Assembly (NCBI GenBank): GCA_017462015.1 | Contig: JAFTRX010000110.1 | Location: 1 to 48,560, forward strand | Direction: 5' to 3' | Source: Lentisphaeria bacterium | GTDB lineage: Bacteria > Verrucomicrobiota > Lentisphaeria > Victivallales > Victivallaceae | DNA: 48,560 nt | In this document: in pieces, positions 1 through 8,046 of the stretch | Layout: every line of letters begins with the position of its first letter | Position numbering within the stretch: position 1 is the stretch's first letter | The notes under the pieces: model-generated | Databases searched by the model: none | Seen by the model: only the letters and a program-made list of their open reading frames with translations | Told to the model about the DNA's origin: nothing | Translations under genes and position numbers: made by a program

Positions 1-15
1 CTATAAAACCTGATT

Positions 16-203
16 GCGACCGGTGCAGTTAATTTTGTTTTGCGTAAGCAAAACGCGCGTGCGCTCTGCGCCGCGCCACCAGCGGGCATGCGTTCAACGC
101 TGTCATGAACGCGACCGGCGCAGTTAATTTTGTTTTGCGTAAGCAAAACGCGCGTGCGCTCTGCGCCGCGCCACCAGTGACTTTGCGTTCAAAATGGTCT
201 GTC
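16..203. repeat. Tandem pair of family-B structured repeats
   Basis: Two head-to-tail units of about 94 bp start at 16 and 111. Their first 67 or so bases are nearly identical. Each carries two adjacent hairpins. The first is GTTTTGC/GCAAAAC around a GTAA loop (37-54 in unit 1). The second is GC-rich, with arms GCGCG/CGCGC and GCGC/GCGC around TCT (55-76). A related copy in the opposite orientation lies inside the MITE at 15693-15849, and a hairpin fragment lies at 3542-3564. Both strands lack a convincing gene here. Confidence 0.8.
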
Positions 204-352
204 GCGACCGGCGGATGCATCGTGGAGCAAGGTTGCGGGTAAATCAAGGCAGCGGCGAGGGCGTGGGCTCACGCCCTCAACCGAGCCGCTGTCCGCCGAT
301 TTGCCCGTAAGATTGCCCGCAATGCGCCACCGCAGGTTGTCCTTGGCGAAAA
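204..352. repeat. Diverged family-A repeat with a large central hairpin
   Basis: The left arm (204-229) and right arm (about 308-352) match, in reverse orientation, the ends of the dispersed repeats at 3334, 7712 and 13423. The centre differs. Positions 236-307 form a long three-part hairpin: CGGGTAAATC/GATTTGCCCG outside, GGCAGCGGC/GCCGCTGTC in the middle, and GAGGGCGTG/CACGCCCTC around GGCT. It lies directly downstream of the stop codon of the HlyD-like gene, so it may also act as that transcript's 3' end, although it has no clear U-tract. Confidence 0.65.
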
Positions 353-357
353 GTATG

Positions 358-1506
358 TTACTTCGCCATCTTTTTGTCGAGGTGCTTCAGGCGGCGTTCC
401 CAGAATCCCTTGCCGCGGATGCCGAGGATGACGGAGATGATGCGGTCGCGGCCGGTGATGATGGTCACATCACAGCCGGAACCGAAGCGTAACGGGTACT
501 CTTCATTGGAAAGTACGATACGCACCGGGTAGCAATTTGTACCCTTATGTTTGACCGGAAGCTGATAGATATCGGTGACACGGCCTTCAAAGTAACCGTA
601 ATCAAGGTAATTATACTGCTGACAGTAGATGCGTACTTTCTGACCGGGTTCGACTTTGAAAATCTGTTTTTCGTCAATGAGAGCGATTACTTTTTTGTTG
701 CGGTTGGCAGAAAATTTCACCACCACTTCGCCGCGGGCATAGAAACCACCGGCACGCGGAGGAATGTCGGTCAAAACACCGGCATCCGGGGCGTAAAGTT
801 TGTAATCTTCCAGCTTCTTGATCGCGATGGAGATGTCAAGTTTTTTTCCTTCGATACGTTTTTTGAGCAGGGCAAGCTCTTTTTCTGCGCGGGTGATGAT
901 GTCCTTTGCCATACCGGATTGAAGTTTTTTCCAGTCCTCCTGCAAACGGCGCAGAGTCATCTGGCTGTTGAGGTGGTCGAGTTCCACGCGCAGAAATTCC
1001 CGACGGGTGATGGCTTTGCGCATAAAGAGGTCGTTGTAAACTTTCAACTCATGCTCATTGCGGGCAAAACGTTCTTTCGCCTCTTCCAACTGCAATTTGG
1101 TGTGGCGGAAGTAGTCCGGAAGCGGGTCTTTTCTCAGAATCTTCAAAGACTGCTCTTTGACTTTCTGTTCATGGAGCAGCTCTTCAAGTTCATGCTTGAG
1201 CGTGGCGATTTTATCGTGCTGGTCACGGGAATCAAATTCGACCAGAAGGGCGCCGCGTTTGACTTCTTCGCCTTCGTGGTGGTATATTTTGACCGTTTTG
1301 GCGCTGACCAGTGTTTTGAGATCGTACTCGCGGATGCCGACGACGGTACCGCTGCCTTCGACGGCATCATCCATGCTGCCGAAGCACATGATGGCGACGA
1401 TGGAGAGCATTATCAGCAAAATGGCGGCGATGATCCGGCGGAAAACACGGAAACGGTTCCGCACTGACGAATTTCCATAAAGAATGTTTTTCTTATCGCG
1501 TTTCAC
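358..1506 (-). CDS. HlyD-family periplasmic adaptor (membrane fusion protein)
   Basis: This 382-aa protein should link the inner-membrane ABC exporter encoded just upstream to an outer-membrane channel. It has a short basic N-terminus, one membrane segment (about residues 22-43), a biotinyl-lipoyl-like half (about 50-95), a long charged coiled-coil hairpin (about 95-230), then the second lipoyl half and a beta-barrel. This is the usual HlyD/EmrA order. The start is GTG, two bases after the stop of the ABC gene, with the run AGGGGG about 9 bases upstream as ribosome binding site, so the two genes are translationally coupled. Substrate unknown: no outer-membrane TolC partner and no obvious secreted peptide lie nearby. 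Family assignment is confident; the exported cargo is not. Confidence 0.85.
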   Translation of the reverse strand: MKRDKKNILYGNSSVRNRFRVFRRIIAAILLIMLSIVAIMCFGSMDDAVEGSGTVVGIREYDLKTLVSAKTVKIYHHEGEEVKRGALLVEFDSRDQHDKIATLKHELEELLHEQKVKEQSLKILRKDPLPDYFRHTKLQLEEAKERFARNEHELKVYNDLFMRKAITRREFLRVELDHLNSQMTLRRLQEDWKKLQSGMAKDIITRAEKELALLKKRIEGKKLDISIAIKKLEDYKLYAPDAGVLTDIPPRAGGFYARGEVVVKFSANRNKKVIALIDEKQIFKVEPGQKVRIYCQQYNYLDYGYFEGRVTDIYQLPVKHKGTNCYPVRIVLSNEEYPLRFGSGCDVTIITGRDRIISVILGIRGKGFWERRLKHLDKKMAK

Positions 1507-1508
1507 GG

Positions 1509-3299
1509 TCAGTGCCCCCTGTTCATTTTAGTCTGGGTTTGATAAAGTTCCCGGTAGGTTCCCGGTTGCGACATCAAGTCATCGTGACGTCCCTGCTGAA
1601 CGATTTTTCCTTTGTCGAGAACAACGATGACGTCAGCATTTTTGATAGTGGAGAGACGGTGGGCGATAATAATGGTCGTTTTGTTGTGCATCAATTTGTC
1701 CAGAGCATCCTGCACCAGATATTCGGAAACGGTATCCAGTGCGCTGGTAGCTTCGTCCAGAATGAGGATCGTCGGGTTTTTCAACACGGCGCGGGCGATG
1801 GCAAGGCGCTGTTTCTGACCGCCGGACAAGCTTGCACCGTTTTCGCCGATGATGGTGTCGTACCCTTCCGGAAGCTGGAGGACGAACTCTTCCACATTCG
1901 CCATTCTGGCGGCGGCGAAGATTTCTTCATCGGAGACCTCCCGTTTGACGGCGTAAGCGATGTTGTCTCTGATGGTTCCGGAAAAGAGGAACGGTTCCTG
2001 AAGCACGATACCGATGTTGTCGCGGTAAGAGGTCAGATTCAGCTTGCGGATATCCAGATCATCCACGCGGATGACACCGCCGGAAACATCATAGAAACGC
2101 AGCAGCAGGTTGCTGATAGTGGACTTTCCGGAACCGCTGGGGCCGACCAGAGCGACCTTTTGTCCGGGACGGATGTGGAGGGAGAAATTGTCGATGGTCA
2201 AGCCTTTTTCCTGTTCATAACTGAAGCAGACATTCTTGAATTCGACTTTGCCGGACAGTTTTTCCACATGCATGGCGTTGGGGACCTCGCGGATCTCCGG
2301 AATGGTATTGAGCAGTTTGACGATACGGCTGGCGCCGACCATGCCTTGCGCGAAGGTGATCGACATACCGGAGAGGATATTTATCGGGTTGAGCATCATG
2401 GTGACGTAAGTGTAAAATGCGACAAATTCACCGATGGTGATGCTGTTATCCTTGACGAACCAGATCCCGACGCCGATGATGAGCAAATATGTCGATACTG
2501 CCAGCATGTCGAAGAACGACCACAAGCCGACGCCGTCCACGGTAAGGCGCATCTGCATATCCGCCAGCGGGCGGAGGTTCTGGAAGAAGTTGAGACATTC
2601 GCTGTGTTCTTTGGCGAAAGACTTGACCACTTTCACTCCGCTCAATGTCTCCGACAAGTTGGCAGAGATTTCCGACATTTTTTCCTGGATGACCATGGAG
2701 TCTTTCCGCATTTCTTTGCGGAAATAGTGGAAGTTGATGTAGTGTATCGGCAAGGTCATGAAGACCAGCAGTCCCATCTTCCAGTTGATTATCAGCAGCA
2801 GACAGGCGATCAGCAGAAGCTGGAAAATCTGTTCGCCAAGCTGGGTGAGAGTTCGCAAAAGCACCTGAAGCATTGCCACGTCGCTGATAACGTTACTGAT
2901 AAGTTTTCCGGTACGGTACTCTTCGTAGAAGCGCAGTGACAAACTCTGCAAATGGCTGAACACCTTCTGGCGCAGGTCGATCATCACGCGCACGCCGAGA
3001 TAGTCGACGGTGTAACATGCGATGTAACGCAAGAGACACCGGATGGCATAAAGGAGCAGCATGCCGCCGGCGACGATCCAGAACAGGACAAAATCGGCAT
3101 TGGGCAGAATGCGGTCGATCGAGAGTTTTAACATCCACGGCAAACTGAGCCCCATCATGTTGAAAAGAATCAGTGCTGCCATTGAGCCGAAGAGCATCGA
3201 GTGGTAGGGACGCATGAGCGCCCATACTTTATCGAACGATTGGTTTTCGTAGCCGTCCATGATTTTGTTACGGTCCGGCTCGTTCCGGTATCGTTTCAT
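1509..3299 (-). CDS. ABC exporter, fused permease-ATPase (MsbA/type I secretion type)
   Basis: This 596-aa half-transporter has six predicted membrane helices in the N-terminal half and a nucleotide-binding domain after about residue 350. Visible motifs are Walker A GPSGSGKS (about 385), signature LSGGQKQR (about 490), Walker B ILILDEATSALD (about 510) and the H-loop IIAHRLST. No C39 peptidase domain is present, so leader-peptide processing is not indicated. The reading frame stays open upstream through a dispersed repeat, but that extension is repeat-derived. The ATG at 3299 (preceded by AGAGG) is preferred, with 3260 an alternative. It forms an operon with the downstream HlyD-like adaptor. 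It could export a lipid, glycan or protein; sequence alone does not decide. Confidence 0.88.
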   Translation of the reverse strand: MKRYRNEPDRNKIMDGYENQSFDKVWALMRPYHSMLFGSMAALILFNMMGLSLPWMLKLSIDRILPNADFVLFWIVAGGMLLLYAIRCLLRYIACYTVDYLGVRVMIDLRQKVFSHLQSLSLRFYEEYRTGKLISNVISDVAMLQVLLRTLTQLGEQIFQLLLIACLLLIINWKMGLLVFMTLPIHYINFHYFRKEMRKDSMVIQEKMSEISANLSETLSGVKVVKSFAKEHSECLNFFQNLRPLADMQMRLTVDGVGLWSFFDMLAVSTYLLIIGVGIWFVKDNSITIGEFVAFYTYVTMMLNPINILSGMSITFAQGMVGASRIVKLLNTIPEIREVPNAMHVEKLSGKVEFKNVCFSYEQEKGLTIDNFSLHIRPGQKVALVGPSGSGKSTISNLLLRFYDVSGGVIRVDDLDIRKLNLTSYRDNIGIVLQEPFLFSGTIRDNIAYAVKREVSDEEIFAAARMANVEEFVLQLPEGYDTIIGENGASLSGGQKQRLAIARAVLKNPTILILDEATSALDTVSEYLVQDALDKLMHNKTTIIIAHRLSTIKNADVIVVLDKGKIVQQGRHDDLMSQPGTYRELYQTQTKMNRGH

Positions 3300-3333
3300 T
3301 TTTCTGCAATATGCCTCTTTGATTTTTTTGTTG

Positions 3334-3460
3334 TCGTCCTGTTTGTGCGAAAACAACCTGCGGCGGCGCCTCGCGGGCAATCCTGCTCTTGTCCTCCGCA
3401 GCCATAACGGCGAAGGAGGATGCTCCACGATCCATCCGCCGGTCGCGAACAAGCTGTTTT
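3334..3460. repeat. Family-A dispersed repeat, copy 1, in the ABC exporter leader
   Basis: About 127 bp, close to identical to copies at 7712-7820 and 13423-13550 and in the same orientation. It lies between the predicted promoter (3474-3501) and the start codon at 3299, so it is transcribed in the 5' leader. The minus strand folds as CCTCC/GGAGG plus GCC/GGC around a 5-base loop. Compared with copy 2 there are six substitutions in the core: two change the loop and one gives a G-U pair in the stem. Five of the six would change an amino acid in the open frame, which argues against a coding role. Confidence 0.8.
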
Positions 3461-3473
3461 ACTGCCTGTACCC

Positions 3474-3501
3474 AATATAGCACCGTAATATGGCAATTCA
3501 A
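3474..3501 (-). promoter_or_regulatory. Promoter of the ABC exporter-HlyD operon
   Basis: Minus-strand -35 TTGAAT (3496-3501), 16-base spacer, -10 TATATT (3474-3479). The predicted leader is about 170 nt and contains a family-A repeat. Confidence 0.7.
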
Positions 3502-3541
3502 GGCAGGATTAAAAAAAACACGCTGATTTTGCTTCGATATT

Positions 3542-3564
3542 GTTTTGTGCAGGCAAAACGCGCG
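3542..3564. repeat. Fragment of family-B repeat hairpin
   Basis: GTTTTGT/GCAAAAC around GCAG followed by GCGCG matches the first hairpin and the start of the second hairpin of the family-B repeats at 16-203. The rest of the element is absent. It lies in the gap between two minus-strand genes (3300-3604), which otherwise holds the family-A copy and the exporter promoter. Confidence 0.5.
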
Positions 3565-3604
3565 GGGAGGAATTCAACATTACCTGTACCCGACCGCAGT
3601 GTTC

Positions 3605-4738
3605 TTACCTTCCCAGGGAGTGCCACAGTGCTTCGAGGTCGATAACGTTGCCGGTTCTGGCGGCTTTATCCAGAGCGAGGGCATAAACTGCGCTTTCCAA
3701 GCCCTCGTTTCCGCTGCAAACAGGTTCAGTGCCATTGCACATGGTGTCGAAAAGCCCTTGCATAATGGTGGTGTCGCCGCCGCCGTGATGGTCAACGGAA
3801 AAGTCCATGACGCATTCGCCTTCATCAGCGACTGTCCGGGTGATGATCGTGTGGCGGCGGAGGTCGATGACGATATTGCCTTCGCTGCAATGGAAGTGCA
3901 TACGGCGTTCCGGTATGGAGTTGTTCATGGTGTAATTGAAGCTGACTTTGACTCCGTTGCGGAAATCGGCAACACTGACGAAGTTGTCCATAAGGTCGGT
4001 GTCGTCATGGAAAGGTGACGGCAGACGGTGGGCATCGCGCCAGCAGTGGAATTTGTCTGAGCCGTACTTTTCTTCCAGAGGGCGGTTGGCTGAGTTGAAG
4101 AAGTCGCGGCTGCCCATGGCGAAGACACGGGAAGGCAGGGAGTTGCAGAACCATTCGATCAGGTCGAGATCGTGACAGCATTTTTCCAGAATATGAGGCC
4201 CGGAAATATCGGTTTTCCGCCGCCAGTTGCACATGATGTAGCCGCCGTGGGCGTTGGGGATGTTTTCGTTGGCTTCGATGTTCATGAGATAACCGAACCT
4301 GCCGCTGTCGAGAAGTTCTTTGGTCTTGCGGTAAAACGGAGAGTAACGCAGAACGAAGCCGGTGGCGAAGAATTTACCGCTTTGTTTCCAGGCATCATAA
4401 ATTTCTTTGCAGTCTTCGAGGGTGGTGGCAAGCGGTTTTTCGGCAAAGACATGTTTTCCGGCGGCAAAAGATTCCAGTATGTGCTGTTTATGCATGGCGT
4501 TGGGAGAGAATATCATCACCCATTCCACGCCGGGAACAGAGACGGCCTCTGCGCTTGAAGTGCAGCGTTTTGCATCAGGAAACTGCCAGTAATTGCAAAC
4601 GTAATCCATTTCTGCCGGATCGGGGTCGTAGACAGCGGCAATTTCAACACTGCCGCTGTCTGCATTCAACAAATCCTTTACCACTGCGCGGGAACGGTTG
4701 CCGCAGGCGATGACTGAAACTTTGATCTTTTTTTCCAT
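3605..4738 (-). CDS. Gfo/Idh/MocA-family NAD(P)-dependent oxidoreductase
   Basis: This 377-aa predicted cytoplasmic dehydrogenase has an N-terminal Rossmann fold starting KIKVSVIACG, the family hallmark EKPLATT at about residue 100, and the C-terminal alpha/beta domain with the catalytic-type segment CCHDLDLIEW (about 185). Such enzymes oxidise or epimerise sugars, inositols or amino sugars, or act as glycosidases by redox chemistry. The exact substrate cannot be read. The start at 4738 is chosen because GGAG lies 8 bases upstream; the longer frame to 4834 would overlap the divergent promoter. It is divergent from an AraC-type regulator at 4806 across 67 bp, which suggests the regulator controls it in response to a sugar-related ligand. 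Confidence 0.85.
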   Translation of the reverse strand: MEKKIKVSVIACGNRSRAVVKDLLNADSGSVEIAAVYDPDPAEMDYVCNYWQFPDAKRCTSSAEAVSVPGVEWVMIFSPNAMHKQHILESFAAGKHVFAEKPLATTLEDCKEIYDAWKQSGKFFATGFVLRYSPFYRKTKELLDSGRFGYLMNIEANENIPNAHGGYIMCNWRRKTDISGPHILEKCCHDLDLIEWFCNSLPSRVFAMGSRDFFNSANRPLEEKYGSDKFHCWRDAHRLPSPFHDDTDLMDNFVSVADFRNGVKVSFNYTMNNSIPERRMHFHCSEGNIVIDLRRHTIITRTVADEGECVMDFSVDHHGGGDTTIMQGLFDTMCNGTEPVCSGNEGLESAVYALALDKAARTGNVIDLEALWHSLGR

Positions 4739-4753
4739 TTTTCCATCTCCATG

Positions 4754-4781
4754 TTGAAAAGTTTGGTGTTCGCTGTATATT
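4754..4781 (+). promoter_or_regulatory. Promoter of the AraC-type regulator
   Basis: TTGAAA (4754-4759), 16-base spacer, TATATT (4776-4781). The reverse strand of the same TA-rich core reads TATAAT and may be the -10 box of the divergent oxidoreductase, so both genes probably share this short region. Confidence 0.6.
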
Positions 4782-4805
4782 ATAACAGAGAAAAATGGAA
4801 TCAGG

Positions 4806-5723
4806 ATGGATAAAAAACGCATGAATAATGACAATAATACAGAAAAGAAAAAAATAAGTTCCTTCAGCCGGAATATTATTGCCGGCGGTGCTATCGAGAT
4901 GGATGAGGCGCAGGGATTTCACCGGATGATCGCCCGGATGCCGGAGTTTTACAGGGAGTTCGGTTTGTGGATAATTCAGGGGTTGCTGGAACATAAAACG
5001 GAAGTGGACAGTTTTATGTCCCGGCATTTGCGGAAGTTCGATTTTTATTCCGTTTCGCACATGTATGATGGAGAGGGCGCGCTGGAGCTTAACGGTTGCA
5101 AATATGAGGTCGAGCCGGGGGATATGGTGGTGATTTGTCCCGGTGACAGCCATCGGTACGGCGGCAGCCGGGGGAAGGCATATTGTGAAGATGCAGTGTG
5201 TTTTTGCGGAAATATTGCTGATGCGATGTACAAAAAAGGGATATTGCGTTCCGGATTGTACCATTGTTCGCAAATCCGGGTGTTGAAGCCGTTGATCGAA
5301 GCTGCGAGAGACCCGGCGTTTACCACATCACTGCGGGCGGTGGTGCATTTACAGGAGCTGTTATTGGAACTCTTTTCCCGGCGTGATGCGGATTTTGATC
5401 CGATGGAAAAGTTGTTGAACACCATCCGGAGTGCGCCGCAGGAACACTGGTGGCGCGTTACGGAACTTGCGGAGTTGATGGGCGTGTCAACGGATACACT
5501 GCGGCGGGAGTTTGTGCGGGTGACGGGATTGCTGCCGAAGAATTATATAGAACAATTCAAATTAAGGCAGGCGGCGGAGATGCTGCTGACAGAAAGCTGC
5601 CCGGTGTCCGTGGTCGCCGCCCGGTTCGGATATATGGACAGTTACCACTTCAGCCGCCGCTTTAAGCATGTGTTTGGTTTATCTCCGGAAAATTACCGGA
5701 AGAGTTTTACGGCCGTTTCTTAA
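4806..5723 (+). CDS. AraC/XylS-family transcriptional regulator with N-terminal cupin
   Basis: This 305-aa regulator has an N-terminal cupin-like sensory half (about residues 60-130, with the YEVEPGDMVVICPGDSHRY segment) and a C-terminal double helix-turn-helix (about 205-300). The latter ends with the typical AraC signature VVAARFGYMDSYHFSRRFKH. The cupin half usually binds a sugar or related ligand. It is divergent from the Gfo/Idh/MocA oxidoreductase and probably regulates it. Two starts are possible: ATG 4806, with AGG immediately before it (too close), and ATG 4821 (residue 6), with GGA about 9 bases upstream. The second is better placed for a ribosome; the longer frame is listed. Confidence 0.85.
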   Translation: MDKKRMNNDNNTEKKKISSFSRNIIAGGAIEMDEAQGFHRMIARMPEFYREFGLWIIQGLLEHKTEVDSFMSRHLRKFDFYSVSHMYDGEGALELNGCKYEVEPGDMVVICPGDSHRYGGSRGKAYCEDAVCFCGNIADAMYKKGILRSGLYHCSQIRVLKPLIEAARDPAFTTSLRAVVHLQELLLELFSRRDADFDPMEKLLNTIRSAPQEHWWRVTELAELMGVSTDTLRREFVRVTGLLPKNYIEQFKLRQAAEMLLTESCPVSVVAARFGYMDSYHFSRRFKHVFGLSPENYRKSFTAVS

Positions 5724-5773
5724 AAAAATGACCGTAAAAACTCCGTCAGGCGACACATACTCAACTCAGTTGA

Positions 5774-7684
5774 TTACCGGTCGATCACCCGCTCTAAGAA
5801 GAGGTCGAGGACTATCAGGTTCCACAACAGGTAGCTGTAATCTGCTTCTCCGGATTGGTGCATATCCCAAAGACGTTTGAGGACATCGGCGTTGACGAAT
5901 TTCTCCGAAAGCAAACGGGAGTGGAAAAGTTTTTCTTCAGCCGGGGCTTTCCAGGTGTCGCGCAGCCAGGAGGCGACGGGAACACCGAAGCCGCGTTTGG
6001 GACGGGCGGAGAGTTCCGGGGTGATGAATTCGGGGAACGCCATTTTTAAAATCTTTTTGCGCTCCTTGCCGCAGAGTTTGTATTTCATCGGCAGACGGGC
6101 GGCAAATTCCACCACGGCGGTATCCATAAAGGGACTGCGCAGTTCCAGCGCATGAGCCATGGAAGCGATGTCAGCTTTGACCAGAATATCACCGGGAAGG
6201 TAGGTTTTAAGGTCGAGTTCGCCGAGTTTTTCCACCTTGTCGATGGCGATGAGTTCCCAATCGAGCTGGGTGAAACACTCTGACGACTTGCGGTTCAGTG
6301 CTTTTTGCATTGCCGGGCCGAAGAGTTCCCGTTTTATGGAGTGGGGACAGCGGTCAAGCAGGTTGAAGTAACCGCTTTTTTCCGGTGAGGCAAAGAGCTT
6401 GAGCAAGCGTTTCAATCTGCCGGAAGTGGTACGTTCTCCGCGATCCGGGAGGATATTGGCAACGCCGGAAAAGAGCATTTTGCGGATAGTTTCCGGGAGC
6501 CAGTAGACGTATTCAGCGTAGCGCATGGCAAGGTAGCGCTCGTAACCGGCAAAAATTTCGTCGGCACCGTCACCGGAAAGTGCAACGCTGATTTTGCTCT
6601 TGGCAAATTCGCTGATAAGATAAAAGGGAATAGCCGAAGCATCGGCAAATGGTTCGCCGAATTTGGGAATGAGTTTCAGCACCAGATCAAAGTCATCGGA
6701 TTTGATCTCTTTTTCGTGACAGCGCAAGTTTCCGCCGCAAACGGAGTTGATGATCTCCGCCGAGCGTTGCGCCGCAGAACGTTCATCGTAAGCGGCGCTG
6801 CCGAAACCGGCGGTGAAGGTGTCGCAGGGCGCGGGATAGAGAAATTGCGCCGTAAGACCGGTGACGATACAGGAGTCTACGCCGCCGGAGAGAAACGTTC
6901 CGAGAGGAACGTCCGAGACCAGACGTTTTTTGACCGCCTGCTTGACCAGTTTGCGCAGCTCCTGTGCCGCAGCACTGATGGAAACTTCACTGTTTTTGAT
7001 GGAATAATCCAGCTGCCAGTAGCAGCGGATGGAAACGGTGGCACTTTCAAGATTGAAGCTGAGCAAATGTCCCGGCGGCAGTTTGCGGATGTTGCGGAAC
7101 GCCGTGTTGGGGAAGGGGATGTACTGCAATGAGAGGTAATCGCTCAACGCGTTTTCATCCAGTTGAAGAGGCACGTCCGGATGGGCAAGAAGTCCGGCAA
7201 ACTCACTGGCAAAGACCAGCGAGTCTCCATTCATAAAGTAGAGCAGCGGTTTTTTACCCAGACGGTCTCTGCCCAGAAGCAAGCGGCGGCGGGTGACATC
7301 ATAAAGGGCAAAGGCGAACATGCCGTCCAGATAATGGACAAAATCTTCGCCATACTCTTCGTAGAGGTGAAGGATACATTCCGAATCGCTGTTGGTCCGG
7401 AAGGTGTGTCCGCGTTTGGAGAGCGTTTCGCGCAAATCCTGAAAGTTGTAAATTTCTCCATTTACCGCCAGAATCAGTTTTTCATCTGAAAATGCCTCCA
7501 TCGGCTGATGACCGGATTCAAGGTCGATGATCGCCAGACGGCGGTGTCCGATGACGGCGTGTTCGTCAGCATAGATGCCGGAATCGTCCGGGCCGCGGTG
7601 CTGTTGGGCGTGGTTCATCGCTTCCACAATCGGCACGGCGTTGCGGTCTCCGCGGATATTGGCAATTCCGGATATGGCACACAT
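5774..7684 (-). CDS. asnB: Asparagine synthase (glutamine-hydrolysing), AsnB type
   Basis: This 636-aa enzyme converts aspartate, glutamine and ATP to asparagine, or amidates a related carboxylate. The N-terminal class II glutaminase starts Met-Cys-Ala-Ile-Ser-Gly, placing the nucleophile at Cys2. The synthetase domain has the ATP pyrophosphatase motif SGGVDS (about residue 267) and SGDGADE. The start at 7684 is fixed by Cys2 and by AAGGA about 8 bases upstream; the open frame continuing to 7810 is repeat sequence. Length fits the AsnB family, which also includes enzymes tailoring exopolysaccharides. It stands alone with its own promoter (7955-7982) and a leader of about 260 nt containing a family-A repeat. 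No T-box motif was seen in the leader. Confidence 0.88.
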   Translation of the reverse strand: MCAISGIANIRGDRNAVPIVEAMNHAQQHRGPDDSGIYADEHAVIGHRRLAIIDLESGHQPMEAFSDEKLILAVNGEIYNFQDLRETLSKRGHTFRTNSDSECILHLYEEYGEDFVHYLDGMFAFALYDVTRRRLLLGRDRLGKKPLLYFMNGDSLVFASEFAGLLAHPDVPLQLDENALSDYLSLQYIPFPNTAFRNIRKLPPGHLLSFNLESATVSIRCYWQLDYSIKNSEVSISAAAQELRKLVKQAVKKRLVSDVPLGTFLSGGVDSCIVTGLTAQFLYPAPCDTFTAGFGSAAYDERSAAQRSAEIINSVCGGNLRCHEKEIKSDDFDLVLKLIPKFGEPFADASAIPFYLISEFAKSKISVALSGDGADEIFAGYERYLAMRYAEYVYWLPETIRKMLFSGVANILPDRGERTTSGRLKRLLKLFASPEKSGYFNLLDRCPHSIKRELFGPAMQKALNRKSSECFTQLDWELIAIDKVEKLGELDLKTYLPGDILVKADIASMAHALELRSPFMDTAVVEFAARLPMKYKLCGKERKKILKMAFPEFITPELSARPKRGFGVPVASWLRDTWKAPAEEKLFHSRLLSEKFVNADVLKRLWDMHQSGEADYSYLLWNLIVLDLFLERVIDR

Positions 7685-7711
7685 AGACGCTTCCTTTTTT
7701 TGTTTTTTATT

Positions 7712-7820
7712 ACTGTTTTGTGAAAATACAACCTGCGGCGGCGCCTCGCGGGCAATCTTGCTCCTGTCCTCCGTAGCCATCGAGGCGAAGGAGGATGCAC
7801 CACGATCCATCCGCCGGTCG
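7712..7820. repeat. Family-A dispersed repeat, copy 2, in the asnB leader
   Basis: About 109 bp, nearly identical over its core to copies at 3334 and 13423, in the same orientation. It sits between the asnB promoter (7955-7982) and its start codon (7684), as copy 1 does for the ABC exporter. The minus-strand hairpin is CCTCC/GGAGG with an inner GCC/GGC and loop TCGAT. The rest of the leader (7821-7950) holds smaller inverted repeats, such as TGCAG/CTGCA, but no class I recognise. Confidence 0.8.
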
Positions 7821-7954
7821 AGTTCAGTCTTTTTTTTTTGAACCTTCGCGGCGGAGCAGCTCTCAGGCAGCGTATTCCCTAACTGCAGTACTTATTGCTG
7901 CAAGTTCGGTCATGTACGATTCACAAAATTCGGGATATCAATAATATCTTTAAT

Positions 7955-7982
7955 AATATAGCACGAAATAGGAATTTTTCAA
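7955..7982 (-). promoter_or_regulatory. asnB promoter
   Basis: Minus-strand -35 TTGAAA (7977-7982), 16-base spacer, -10 TATATT (7955-7960). Its -35 box lies two bases from the -35 box of the divergent lipoprotein promoter. Confidence 0.75.
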
Positions 7983-7984
7983 GT

Positions 7985-8013
7985 TTGAAATCGTTCCGGT
8001 ACGGTTGTATATT
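7985..8013 (+). promoter_or_regulatory. Promoter of the lipoprotein-tsaE-CPBP operon
   Basis: TTGAAA (7985-7990), 17-base spacer, TATATT (8008-8013), the best sigma70-type match in this part of the window. It is divergent from the asnB promoter with abutting -35 boxes. Confidence 0.78.
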
Positions 8014-8046
8014 AGGATATTGTCACAAATAAAAGGAGATGTTTCT

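Noticed and set aside
3300..3452. N-terminal extensions of the ABC exporter (and of asnB at 7685-7810) encoded by repeat DNA
   Set aside because: The same repeat appears in unrelated contexts and in non-coding sequence, and good ribosome sites precede the shorter, family-consistent starts.
358..7684. RiPP or lasso-peptide cluster (ABC exporter, HlyD adaptor and asparagine synthase)
   Set aside because: AsnB has a complete glutaminase and synthetase plan, no precursor peptide or leader protease is visible, and an oxidoreductase-regulator pair lies between.
7835..7880. Glycine- or TPP-riboswitch-like words (CTCTCAGGCA on plus, CCTGAGA and AGGGAA on minus)
   Set aside because: Motif order and flanking helices do not fit either class, and the plus-strand promoter lies downstream of this sequence.
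7685..7950. T-box leader for asnB
   Set aside because: No AGGGTGGNACCGCG-like antiterminator motif was found.
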